This document shows, in pieces, positions 50,070 to 58,107 of a stretch of DNA of 64,000 bases (position 1 is the stretch's first letter; each line of letters begins with the position of its first letter). The notes beneath the pieces were generated by a model, which saw nothing but the letters and a program-made list of their open reading frames with translations, did no database searches and was not told where the DNA came from. The DNA comes from Gp6-AA40 sp035492455 (GTDB lineage Bacteria; Acidobacteriota; Vicinamibacteria; Vicinamibacterales; UBA2999), in NCBI GenBank assembly GCA_035492455.1, contig DATJJE010000071.1, forward strand, positions 62,001 to 126,000, given 5' to 3'. A program made the translations under genes and the position numbers.

Positions 50070-51793
50070 CGCGCTTCTGACAAATCGAGCGTCGACAACG
50101 AATCCGATGGCGACGCCTCGAACTGCACGCTCAAGGTCCGGGATGCCCACCGCCGCTGCGCGCGTGCGGCGCTCCACACGATGACGGCCAGCACGACATA
50201 GGCCGCTGCCGCCCGATCGGATCGAAGTGCCGCCTTCTGCACGGCGGCATTCACGAAAGCGAACAGCAGCAGCGGCACGATACGACCCAGCCAGCGTGAC
50301 TTCAGTGATTCGACGTCCCCGCTTGGCGCGCACGTGAACGGCACGGCGCGCCAGTCTCGCAGCACCCATTCAGTCAGCGCACAGCCGCACGCCAGATCGA
50401 AGACTGCGAGAACCAGCACATCGTGCGTCGGCCATTGCAGCAGCAGCACAGAACCGACAACGAGTCCGGTCACCGGGACAACGCAGAGCACCAGCAGCGA
50501 CATCGCGGCGGCGTCGCCTGTCGATCCCACGAGCGGCTGCGACAGCCGGAACACCCAATTGGCCTCCACATCCGACGGGATCGCGAACGCCGTGCGGAGC
50601 CCGAGCGTAAGAAAGAAGATGATGACGAGCGGCAGCGCCAGTAGTGACGTCTCTGGACGATCGAACGCGAGCGTGCCGCGCATCCCGCCTGCCAGGACGC
50701 TGAGCGTTCCTACGGCCAGCCCGAGTCCGAAATACGCCGTGACGACGAGTCGGTGACGACGGCTGCGGAGTAGCGTCGTCACGGTGAACGTCGTGACGGC
50801 TCGCACCGCGGACGATGCCGGCAGCGCCACGACCGCCAGGCGCGCCACGTTCGACACCACCGCCGCGTGCTGATGCGGCTGCATTTCGAGCGAGCGCCAC
50901 GCAAATCGCCGCGCCGGGCACAGGTACAGCGGGATCGTAATTGTGAGTGCGAGCAACAGCGCGAGCGGCGCCATTGCCGCGCCGAAGCCGAGAGACGGAT
51001 AGGAGACGCCGACCATCCATGAGTAGAGCGCGGCGTACGGCATCGACGGCATGAGCAGTGCGAAGCGATCGCCGGCGGCGAGGCGGTCGACAAGTACCGG
51101 TATCACCCCGGGAATGAAGAAGAACAGTTCGGCGAGTGCGGCGATCGTCAACACCTGAAGTGCGGTGGCGAGCCGTTCGGAGGCGTGCGCGCCGAAGCAC
51201 AATGCCAGCACCGCCCGCGCCATCAGCAGCAGGGTAAACGTGAAGAGGCTTGCGCCCATGGTGGCGATGAGATGCGCGACGAGTACGACCGGAAAGTATC
51301 CAAGCGCGGGATGTGACGGCGCCGCGACCGCGAGAAATACGGCGGCCGGCACGCTGATCGCTGCCGATGCGATGGCCGCCAGCCACAGCGATGCGACGAG
51401 CCGCGCCGCCGCCACCGTGCGCGGCCGTACGGGCAGGCTGCCGACGATCTCCTGATCGGCGCGGTCGGGCAGCAGTGCCTCCCACGTGGCCGCCGCCAGG
51501 AGCGCCGCGACCACCATCCCGTACAACAGGAAGAACATGCGATCGACCTGAATGGCGTGCTCGACGATCGATGCCTTCTGAAACCCGAGGGCCGAATAGT
51601 CGATCAGCTGATGGAACGCGTACATCGCCGCCGGCGTGGCGACGAGCACGAGCGCCCACGTTGCGACCAGCGCCGCATCCGTGTCGCGTGCGAGCAGCGC
51701 CGCGCTCAGCAGGCGCCGGACAGATCCGCGGCAGAGCAGGTGGAATTGATCGAATTCATCGCCAAGCGGCGCGGGCAGGTGCCGCCGGATCAT
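50066..51793 (-). CDS. ABC-type exporter membrane subunit
   Basis: A 575-residue polytopic membrane protein with about a dozen hydrophobic stretches, including WALVLVATPAAMYAFHQLI, MFFLLYGMVVAALLAAATW and a central region with VVLVAHLIATMGASLFTFTLLLMA. It lacks an ATPase motif. It overlaps the ABC ATPase start by four bases, which makes it the permease of that system. Such large ABC-2-like permeases export lipids, peptides or drugs; substrate unknown. It is the last gene of the PadR operon. Confidence 0.75.
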   Translation of the reverse strand: MIRRHLPAPLGDEFDQFHLLCRGSVRRLLSAALLARDTDAALVATWALVLVATPAAMYAFHQLIDYSALGFQKASIVEHAIQVDRMFFLLYGMVVAALLAAATWEALLPDRADQEIVGSLPVRPRTVAAARLVASLWLAAIASAAISVPAAVFLAVAAPSHPALGYFPVVLVAHLIATMGASLFTFTLLLMARAVLALCFGAHASERLATALQVLTIAALAELFFFIPGVIPVLVDRLAAGDRFALLMPSMPYAALYSWMVGVSYPSLGFGAAMAPLALLLALTITIPLYLCPARRFAWRSLEMQPHQHAAVVSNVARLAVVALPASSAVRAVTTFTVTTLLRSRRHRLVVTAYFGLGLAVGTLSVLAGGMRGTLAFDRPETSLLALPLVIIFFLTLGLRTAFAIPSDVEANWVFRLSQPLVGSTGDAAAMSLLVLCVVPVTGLVVGSVLLLQWPTHDVLVLAVFDLACGCALTEWVLRDWRAVPFTCAPSGDVESLKSRWLGRIVPLLLFAFVNAAVQKAALRSDRAAAAYVVLAVIVWSAARAQRRWASRTLSVQFEASPSDSLSTLDLSEAR

Positions 51794-52554
51794 CGCGACG
51801 AAACGTCGGCCAGCTCGCGGCCGAGCGCCGCAACATCCTCATCGACGGCGACCGTCGTGAACGCCTCTTCGAGTGTTGCCGTCTCGGTAAGCTCGCGCAG
51901 CCTGGTGACGGACGTCGACGCGATCGCCGAACCGTGGCGAAGGATGATGACGTCGCGGCAGACGCGTTCAACCGCGTCGAGCACGTGCGAACTGTAGATG
52001 ATCGTCCTGCCGCGCTCGGCCAGGGTGGCGATGAGCGATCGCAGCGCGAGTGTAGCGGCGACGTCGAGGCCGGAATCGGGTTCATCGAGCACGATCAACT
52101 CCGGATCGTGGATGAGCGCCGCGGCGACGAGCACCTTCTGCCGCATGCCTTTGGAAAATGCGGAGAGCGGCGCGTGGCGATCGGTGTCGAGCCCGAACAG
52201 TTCCAGATAACGGTCGATGCGGCGGGCGAGTGTTTCGCGCGGGATGCCGCGCAGTCCGCCGACCAGTTCCAGATATTCGACCGCCGACAGATACGCGTAG
52301 AGCCGGGGCTCCTCGGGAATGTAGCCGACGATCTTCTGATATGCGAGCAGCTGCTGGTGGATGTCGGTGCCGCGCCAGCGGATGCACCCGCGCGTCGGAC
52401 GCAGCAGGCCGACGATCATTCGTACGGTGGTGCTCTTGCCCGAGCCGTTCGGGCCGAGCAGGCCGACGACGTTGCCGGGTTCGGCCTGGAGGGTGAGCGC
52501 GCGCACCGCCGCCACGCCCCGAAACGTCTTCCAGACCCCGTCCACTGTCAGCAT
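51790..52554 (-). CDS. ABC transporter ATP-binding protein
   Basis: A 254-residue ATPase with all standard motifs: Walker A GLLGPNGSGKSTTVRM, a Q-loop near IPEEPRLY, signature SAFSKGMRQKVLVAAALIHDP (SKGM variant of LSGGQ), Walker B LIVLDEPDSGLDV, and H-loop YSSHVLD. The pattern of a CcmA/multidrug-type exporter is seen. ATG 52554 is chosen; an in-frame upstream codon at 52608 is possible, but overlaps the membrane gene before it. The 3' end overlaps the permease gene by four bases. Confidence 0.9.
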   Translation of the reverse strand: MLTVDGVWKTFRGVAAVRALTLQAEPGNVVGLLGPNGSGKSTTVRMIVGLLRPTRGCIRWRGTDIHQQLLAYQKIVGYIPEEPRLYAYLSAVEYLELVGGLRGIPRETLARRIDRYLELFGLDTDRHAPLSAFSKGMRQKVLVAAALIHDPELIVLDEPDSGLDVAATLALRSLIATLAERGRTIIYSSHVLDAVERVCRDVIILRHGSAIASTSVTRLRELTETATLEEAFTTVAVDEDVAALGRELADVSSR

Positions 52555-52559
52555 GTCCG

Positions 52560-53000
52560 TCAGTCCGGAGTCGCGGCGCCCGTCGTACGACGAGGCGGCC
52601 AGAAGCACGCGGAAGAGGTGACGATCGACGCGAACGCAATTCCGGCGACGAAGCCGACTCCACGGATCATAACGGTCTCGTCGATTTGCATCTGCAACGG
52701 CCGGCCGGTGCCGAACCCGGAGAGCAGTACCAGCATGAACGTGTAGTACGACGCCTGAATCGCCGTCAGCACGGCGATCATCGACAAGTCATTGCGCATC
52801 GCGAGGAGATCGCCGGAAACGTCGAACCACAATGCGCCGGCGAAGGCGCGCAGCACGGCGCAGTAGTGCAGGGGTGCCGCGAACGGCGACCCTGTGGTCT
52901 CAAACTGCAGGTCTGCAATTGCCGGCGAGAGCATCAACGCGAACGATTCGGCATGCAGGAGGCGCCGGCCGACGCGGGATAACCAGCTGCCGGGCATCAT
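52560..53000 (-). CDS. Small membrane protein of the PadR-ABC operon
   Basis: A 146-residue protein with about three hydrophobic segments (LHYCAVLRAFAGALWF, AVLTAIQASYYTFMLVLL, GVGFVAGIAFASIV). No family is recognised. It starts inside the padR stop (ATGA) and ends five bases before the ABC ATPase start, so it is translated with the transporter and may be a further membrane component. It starts with two Met codons (53000 or 52997). Confidence 0.65.
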   Translation of the reverse strand: MMPGSWLSRVGRRLLHAESFALMLSPAIADLQFETTGSPFAAPLHYCAVLRAFAGALWFDVSGDLLAMRNDLSMIAVLTAIQASYYTFMLVLLSGFGTGRPLQMQIDETVMIRGVGFVAGIAFASIVTSSACFWPPRRTTGAATPD

Positions 53001-53308
53001 TGAGCCTCCGCCGGTTTGAGGGCGAGTGCTTCGCGCAGAAGACGGTATGCGTCGCGGACCTTCAGTCCGTACGCGGTCGGACGATAGCGACGGCGCGGCA
53101 GCCCGATCGCTCCGGGTGCGCGCTCCTCCTGGCGCGAGGCGACGAAGCCTTTGGCTTCCATCCGCCCCAACGTCACGTAGATGGTGCCCCGCTTCAACCG
53201 GCCACCCGAGGCATCCACCAGCTCCAATCCGTAGCGCTCTCCGGATTCGAGGAGATCGAGTACCAACGACTCGGTTGAAGAGATCGACGGCAGGCGCTGT
53301 TCAATCAA
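52997..53308 (-). CDS. PadR-family transcriptional regulator
   Basis: A 103-residue winged-helix regulator. ESLVLDLLESGERYGLELVDASGGRLKRGTIYVTLGRMEAKGFVAS is the PadR helix-turn-helix with the usual GTIYVTLGRMEAKG, and RRRYRPTAYGLKVRDAYR is the wing. Proteins of this type repress an adjacent transporter gene and are released by ligands. The start is TTG 53308, with no clear ribosome-binding site; a promoter with palindromes lies just upstream. It is the first gene of the operon. Confidence 0.88.
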   Translation of the reverse strand: MIEQRLPSISSTESLVLDLLESGERYGLELVDASGGRLKRGTIYVTLGRMEAKGFVASRQEERAPGAIGLPRRRYRPTAYGLKVRDAYRLLREALALKPAEAQ

Positions 53309-53317
53309 GAGGAGCTG

Positions 53318-53345
53318 ATCTTACATTTTGTAAGACAGCTGTCAA
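53318..53345 (-). promoter_or_regulatory. Candidate padR promoter with two palindromes
   Basis: On the minus strand TTGACA (53345-53340), a 16-base spacer and TAAGAT (53323-53318) form a sigma-70-like promoter ending about ten bases before the padR TTG. Two perfect dyads overlap it: CTTACA-TTT-TGTAAG (53320-53334) and GACAGCTGTC (53334-53343). This placement across the -35, spacer and -10 suggests an autoregulatory PadR operator. The expected start of transcription is about 53311, so the leader would be only a few bases. Confidence 0.6.
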
Positions 53346-53375
53346 GTATCGTAGCCGCGGTCTTAAAAGACCCGC

Positions 53376-54983
53376 CTACAGCCGCTCGACGTAGACGTAA
53401 TACAGGTCGGTTGCGACTTCGAAATCCGACGCGCGGCCCTGCCACGTCATCGTCTGCCACTCGGAGGTCGGACGAATCAGGCTCCATGCGGTGGCGTCGC
53501 CGACGCGCACGGGCATCGCGAAATCCTGTTCGCCAGCCTTCCAGCGATACGCGACGGTGTGTGCCCCCTCGTCGAACTTCAGCTGCAGCATCGGCACGTC
53601 GGCGTGGCGCAGGTACTCGTTGAAGATCGGCGTCAGGTTCATGCCGGTCTGCTGATTGAAAAACTGGGTCATCTCCTCGGTCAGAATCGTTTTGTACTTG
53701 AACGTCTGATACACGCCGCGGATTACCTCGAACCACTTTCTGTCATCGTCGATGACGCTGCGCAGCGTGTGCAGGAAGAGCGCGCCCTTGAAGTATTGAT
53801 CCTGCGTCGGCTCCTTGTGGATGCCGCGCTGCGTGATGATCGGTTCGACGTTGCGCACCTTGTTCTTCTCGGCGTTCACGTAGGCGAGGTAGTCGTTGTG
53901 CCCGTACATGTATTCGACGAACAGGCACTCCAGATACGTCGCCCATCCCTCGTGAATCCACATGTCGGAGGCGTCGGCCGCGGTGACAGCATTGCCGAAC
54001 CACTCGTGCGCGCTCTCGTGGATGATGATGAAGTCGAAGCGCGGGCTGATCTGCACGCCGGTCCAGTCGCGTGAAGGGTAGTAGCTGTTGACGAAGTGAT
54101 TGCCGTAGGCAACAGCGCTCTGGTGCTCCATGCCCGCGTACGGCACCTGTACCAGCTTGTAGCCGTCCTTCGCAAACGGGTATTCGCCGAAGTAGTGCTC
54201 CAACGCCTCGAGCATCGGCTTCACCTGTGTGAACTGCAGCTTCGCCTGCTCGAGGTCCTCCGGCAGCACGTAGTAGTCGAGCGGCACATCGCCGTATCGA
54301 TCGCTGAAGTGCTCGTAAGCGGCGATGTTCAGCGCCACATCGTAGTTGTTGATGGGGTAGTGGACCATCCAGTCCCAGCGCGCGTAGCCGTCGCCGAGAT
54401 CCGTCTTGCCGACGAAGGCACCGTTGGACACGTCGATCAGCGAATTCGGGACCGCAACGCTGATCTGCATGTTTTCGGGTTCATCGCGCCACTGATCCTT
54501 GTTCGGCCACCAGTAGCTTGCGCCGACGTCCTCGCACGCGGTCGTGATCCACGGGCGATCGGCGGTGTCTTTTTTGAACGTCAGGCAGCCGAAGCGCGCA
54601 ATGGGCTCCGGCACGCCCGAGTAATAAAAGTCGATCGCGTATTCGCGTCCGGCGCGCAGCATCTGCGGAAAATCGATGAAGACCGCGTTCAGCTCGCGGG
54701 TATATTTCAACGGCGTCCGCCCGAGCAGGATCTTGTCGACCTTCAGATACGCATACAAGTCGATTTGGATGCGCGCGTCGTCCTTCAACATCCGGAAGCG
54801 GATGGTGTTCCTGCCGCCGATTGTCTGGCTGGCTGGATCGACGCGGATGTCGAGGTGGTAGGACAGGAGATCGTTGTTGGCGCGGTATCGGCCGTATTCG
54901 CCGCGCAGAATGTCGCCGCGCGTCTGCGCCGATGCGGTCGCAGCCAGCGACAGCGCTGCCACAAGCGCAAGAGCACTTCTCAC
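53376..54983 (-). CDS. M1-family exported metallopeptidase
   Basis: A 535-residue zinc aminopeptidase-like protein with a signal peptide (about 1-19). The active site is HESAHEWFGN (about residue 318-327) with the second Glu in DMWIHEGWATYLE, and the exopeptidase motif appears as YAGMEHQSAVAYGN, where the usual GAMEN/GMEN Asn is replaced by His. Its C-terminal part is shorter than in full-length M1 enzymes (which have about 850 residues). It probably degrades peptides in the periplasm or outside. The start is GTG 54983, which lies within the heptamer repeat. Confidence 0.88.
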   Translation of the reverse strand: MRSALALVAALSLAATASAQTRGDILRGEYGRYRANNDLLSYHLDIRVDPASQTIGGRNTIRFRMLKDDARIQIDLYAYLKVDKILLGRTPLKYTRELNAVFIDFPQMLRAGREYAIDFYYSGVPEPIARFGCLTFKKDTADRPWITTACEDVGASYWWPNKDQWRDEPENMQISVAVPNSLIDVSNGAFVGKTDLGDGYARWDWMVHYPINNYDVALNIAAYEHFSDRYGDVPLDYYVLPEDLEQAKLQFTQVKPMLEALEHYFGEYPFAKDGYKLVQVPYAGMEHQSAVAYGNHFVNSYYPSRDWTGVQISPRFDFIIIHESAHEWFGNAVTAADASDMWIHEGWATYLECLFVEYMYGHNDYLAYVNAEKNKVRNVEPIITQRGIHKEPTQDQYFKGALFLHTLRSVIDDDRKWFEVIRGVYQTFKYKTILTEEMTQFFNQQTGMNLTPIFNEYLRHADVPMLQLKFDEGAHTVAYRWKAGEQDFAMPVRVGDATAWSLIRPTSEWQTMTWQGRASDFEVATDLYYVYVERL

Positions 54984-55023
54984 TTACTTCGAACGTCCTA
55001 CTTCCAAGTTCGAACTTTCGTAC
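54975..55023. repeat. Heptamer repeat shared by lipA end and M1 peptidase start
   Basis: Seven units of 7 bases on the plus strand: ACTTCTC, ACTTACT, TCGAACG, TCCTACT, TCCAAGT, TCGAACT, TTCGTAC. On the minus strand these read GAAGT/GTTCGA-like, similar to 43576-43610. The repeat encodes the last residues of LipA (SSNLEVGRSK) and the GTG start and first two codons of the M1 peptidase. Therefore the repeat seems to have entered both genes. Confidence 0.8.
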
Positions 55024-55901
55024 GCGTCGGCTTGCTCATGTGCGTGATATGAGCTTCGCACAAGAGGTCCGGATTCGACATGGACGAATCCGCGCGCCAG
55101 CGCCAGCCGCTTCAACTCGGCAAACTCGTCGGGATGGTAGTAGCGGACCATCGGCGCGTGCTGCGGCGTCGGACGGAGGTACTGACCGATCGTCAGAATC
55201 GACACGCCGACCCCGCGCAGATCGTCGAACACGGTGACAACTTCATCGATGTCCTCGCCGAGTCCGACCATGATGCCCGTCTTTGTGGCGATCGCCGGCC
55301 GATAGCGACGAGAGCGGTCGAGCAGTTCCAGCGAACGCGTGTACCTGCCGCCCGAACGCGCCATGCGGTACAGCCGCGGGACCGTTTCGATGTTGTGATT
55401 CAGGACGTCGGGTCCGGCGTCGAGAACCGTATGCAGGGATGACTCGATGCCCTGAAAGTCAGGAATGAGTACCTCGATTCGGCATCCCGGCACGCGCTCG
55501 CGGGCGCGGCGGATCGTCTCGGCGAAGATGAACGCGCCACCGTCGGGTAGATCGTCTCGATCGACGGAGGTAATGACTGCATGTCGCAGCGCCATCCGCT
55601 CGATGGCATCGGCGACCCGCCCCGGCTCCGTGATATCAAGCTCGGTCGGCTTTCCATGCGCCACGGCGCAGTACGCGCACGCGCGCGTGCAAACGTCGCC
55701 AAGGATCATGAACGTCGCGGTGCCGTGATGCCAGCACTCGCCGATGTTCGGACAGCGCGCCTCCTCGCACACGGTGTGGAGCTGCAGCTCCTTCATCACA
55801 CCCTTGAGGCGCAGGTAATTCTCCGAGCCCGGAGCCCGGACCTTCAACCAGTGCGGCTTCGGCTCACGCGGGCGAATCAACTCGACAGGAATGACATCCA
55901 T
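54984..55901 (-). CDS. lipA: Lipoyl synthase
   Basis: A 305-residue radical SAM enzyme that inserts sulfur at C6 and C8 of the octanoyl chain on lipoyl domains. The auxiliary cluster cysteines are Cys45, 50 and 56 (CEEARCPNIGEC) and the radical SAM cysteines are Cys71, 75 and 78 (CTRACAYC). SGPLVRSSYHA near the end has the conserved Ser that binds the auxiliary cluster. ATG 55901 is used; the frame is open upstream without a good start. The last 10 residues are encoded by a heptamer repeat. It serves AceF and other lipoyl enzymes. Confidence 0.95.
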   Translation of the reverse strand: MDVIPVELIRPREPKPHWLKVRAPGSENYLRLKGVMKELQLHTVCEEARCPNIGECWHHGTATFMILGDVCTRACAYCAVAHGKPTELDITEPGRVADAIERMALRHAVITSVDRDDLPDGGAFIFAETIRRARERVPGCRIEVLIPDFQGIESSLHTVLDAGPDVLNHNIETVPRLYRMARSGGRYTRSLELLDRSRRYRPAIATKTGIMVGLGEDIDEVVTVFDDLRGVGVSILTIGQYLRPTPQHAPMVRYYHPDEFAELKRLALARGFVHVESGPLVRSSYHAHEQADAYESSNLEVGRSK

Positions 55902-56055
55902 CACGACTACTACACAGTGTAATCGGTGGCGGCGGCTCGGCGCGACGCGGTACATTCGCTCCGGCCGCGTGCAGACGCGTCCGTCGCGACATGCGCTGGC
56001 ATCGCACCTTCGCCATCTGTAGAAACACGCTCGCGATTCAGGAGATCGATTTGGT

Positions 56056-56763
56056 ATGGCGTTGCAGAAACTCGCAATTTCATGGCTGGGACATTCGACA
56101 TTCATCGTCCGCACGCCCGGCGGCAAGCGTCTGTTGTTCGATCCGTGGTTGTCGTCGAATCCGTCGTGCCCGGACTCGATGCGGAAGCCGCCAAAGGTCG
56201 ATCTCATCCTCGCCTCGCACGGACACTTCGATCACATCGAGGACCTCGTGGCCTGCGCGCGGGAGAGCGGTGCGCCGGTCGTCGGCATCTTCGAGCTGTG
56301 CGACTGGCTGTCTCGCAAGGGAATCGCGAACGCGGCACCGATGAACAAGGGCGGGTCGCAGGACATCCTCGGCCTGCGGGTGACGATGACCGATGCGCGG
56401 CACAGCAGCGGCTACTTCGACAACGGACACATGGTCTACATGGGCGAACCGGCGGGGTTCGTCGTCCGTCTCGAGGACGAGATGTCGATCTACTACTCAG
56501 GGGACACCTGCTTGTTCAGCGACATGCGCCTGATCGGCGAGATGTACTCGCCGACGATCGCGTTTCTGCCGATCGGCGATCGCTTCACCATGGATCCGAT
56601 GCAGGCCGCGAAGGCCTGCGAGTGGCTGGGCGTGAAGCAGGTGGTGCCGATGCACTGGGGAACGTTCCCGCTGTTGACGGGAACGCCGGCGGCTCTGAAG
56701 GCTCTCGTCGAGCCGCACGGCGTGCAGGTGCTGGAGCTGAAGCCGGGCGAGACTACTGAATGA
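56056..56763 (+). CDS. UPF0173-type metal-dependent hydrolase
   Basis: A 235-residue protein of the metallo-beta-lactamase superfamily. The N-terminal SWLGHSTFIVRT with His13 and SHGHFDHIED (His55, His57, Asp59, His60) are the metal-binding motifs, and YYSGDTCLFSDM has an Asp ligand. PMHWGTFPLL near the end supplies another His. No signal peptide. The family (YtkL-like) hydrolyses unknown substrates. It overlaps the convergent cupredoxin gene by 11 bases. Confidence 0.85.
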   Translation: MALQKLAISWLGHSTFIVRTPGGKRLLFDPWLSSNPSCPDSMRKPPKVDLILASHGHFDHIEDLVACARESGAPVVGIFELCDWLSRKGIANAAPMNKGGSQDILGLRVTMTDARHSSGYFDNGHMVYMGEPAGFVVRLEDEMSIYYSGDTCLFSDMRLIGEMYSPTIAFLPIGDRFTMDPMQAAKACEWLGVKQVVPMHWGTFPLLTGTPAALKALVEPHGVQVLELKPGETTE

Positions 56764-57244
56764 CGATTGTCCCCTGCAGATTGCGATTCTCGGACTGATC
56801 GTGATCGTGAAAGCCGCAGGTGCGGACGGTATTCAGGTTCCCCGTCAGCTTCGTCTGCCCTGGCTGGATGAAGCCGACCTGATTGATCGGCGGACAGTCC
56901 GTGTGCTCGGGATGCGGATCCGATTCCATGTCATGCGCGCGCGTGTCGTTGTTGATGAACGTGACGCGGCTGCCGGCGGGAATCGTCAGCGATTTCGGCG
57001 ACACACCGGCCGATGTGATCGTAAAGGTCGTCCCGCCGCCCGGCGTCGGCGTCGGGGTGGGAGTCGGTGTTGGTGTCGGTGTCGGTGTTGGTGTTGGTGT
57101 TGGTGTTGGTGTTGGTGAGGGTGTCGGCGCCGGTGATGGTGTTGGGCTCGGTGATGTGCTGCTACCACTGCTTCCGCAGGCTGCAATCGAAAAAACACAT
57201 GCCGCGACTGCCGCGACAATCAGGGTAACCAGGGGTTTCTTCAT
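56753..57244 (-). CDS. Cupredoxin-like lipoprotein
   Basis: A 163-residue exported lipoprotein. The lipobox SIAAC gives Cys23 as lipidated residue; then a Thr-Pro repeat linker (about 28-70, from a GT-rich run at 57047-57125) and a cupredoxin fold: FTITSAGVSPKSLTIPAGSRVTFINNDTRAHDMESDPH with a His, and TCGFHDHD near the end with Cys and His. These residues suggest a type 1 copper site (His-Cys-His), though the fourth ligand is uncertain. It overlaps the beta-barrel gene by four bases and is the last gene of the operon. Confidence 0.8.
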   Translation of the reverse strand: MKKPLVTLIVAAVAACVFSIAACGSSGSSTSPSPTPSPAPTPSPTPTPTPTPTPTPTPTPTPTPTPTPGGGTTFTITSAGVSPKSLTIPAGSRVTFINNDTRAHDMESDPHPEHTDCPPINQVGFIQPGQTKLTGNLNTVRTCGFHDHDQSENRNLQGTIVIQ

Positions 57245-58098
57245 CGCCAGAACTTCCTCGTGATATTGAACCCGAGATGCCAGTCCGTCCGCGACCCGCC
57301 GCGGGCGACCTGGCCAATGGTGGTTCCTACTCCATTAGAGACATTCAGTTGAAAAACGTGGCCGCCGACCAGCTTTTCGATGCCGCCGGTCATGTGCGCG
57401 CGGCCTGGATCGAATCCCGCCACGCGGGGCGCTCCTTCCGCGATGACGTACACGGTGCGTCGCACGCGGACCCGGCCGCCGATGCCGAGCAGGAACGAGT
57501 CATTACTATCGACGAGTTCCGACGGCAATGAGTTGGAGTTGTTCACCCAAATCGGTTCCACATACAACGCCGCCAGGCGGCCAACCTTCCGCGACACGAT
57601 CGCGCCGAGTGCGGGGGAGTAGCTGTCCCGGAAATTGTTGGTGCCGTCCATCGCCGCAAACGCACTCAAGCCAAGCGGTCTGGATGCGGACTGCTGCACC
57701 AGATTGCGCTCCAGAAAGAACTCGATGGTGCGGTCATTCGTGCGGTAGATGCCGCCCTGCAGACCGCGCATCAAGCCGAAGCGGTATTCGAGGCCGATCT
57801 GCGCGCTCGAATCGAAGCTGAAGAAGTCAGCCGCCAGATCACCAAAGCTTCCGGAGCCGAGCGGCCGGCCGAAACGATGCGTGACGCGGAACGCGCCCTT
57901 GAACCGCGGCAGCCGCAGCGTTGTCGGCAGCGCCGAAATCGTGAAGTCCGGCTGCAACGCATCGAGATTCTGGTCGGGATCACGCTCCCGCGGGGCGGGC
58001 GGCGCCGGCTGCGCCGCCTGCTGTGCCTGCACGACAGCGGGCGATGTCAACACGCCAGCGCAGATCGCGGTCACCGTCAGCATTCGCGCGAGTCTCAT
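57241..58098 (-). CDS. DUF5777-type outer-membrane beta-barrel protein
   Basis: A 285-residue exported protein with a signal peptide (about 1-25) and a Pro/Gln-rich linker. The mature part is made of alternating beta strands (FRVTHRFGRPLG, AQIGLEYRFGLMRGLQGGIYRT, FQLNVSNGVGTTIGQVARGG) and ends with NITRKFWR, an aromatic-rich C-terminus suited to outer-membrane insertion. The layout matches DUF5777. In Bacteroidota the family is frequently next to cytochrome c genes; here it lies between a cytochrome lipoprotein and the cupredoxin gene. Confidence 0.8.
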   Translation of the reverse strand: MRLARMLTVTAICAGVLTSPAVVQAQQAAQPAPPAPRERDPDQNLDALQPDFTISALPTTLRLPRFKGAFRVTHRFGRPLGSGSFGDLAADFFSFDSSAQIGLEYRFGLMRGLQGGIYRTNDRTIEFFLERNLVQQSASRPLGLSAFAAMDGTNNFRDSYSPALGAIVSRKVGRLAALYVEPIWVNNSNSLPSELVDSNDSFLLGIGGRVRVRRTVYVIAEGAPRVAGFDPGRAHMTGGIEKLVGGHVFQLNVSNGVGTTIGQVARGGSRTDWHLGFNITRKFWR

Positions 58099-58107
58099 AC
58101 GATGCTC

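Noticed and set aside
57047..57125. GT-rich short repeat that might be taken for a CRISPR or microsatellite locus
   Set aside because: It encodes a Thr-Pro linker of the cupredoxin lipoprotein in frame and has no spacers.
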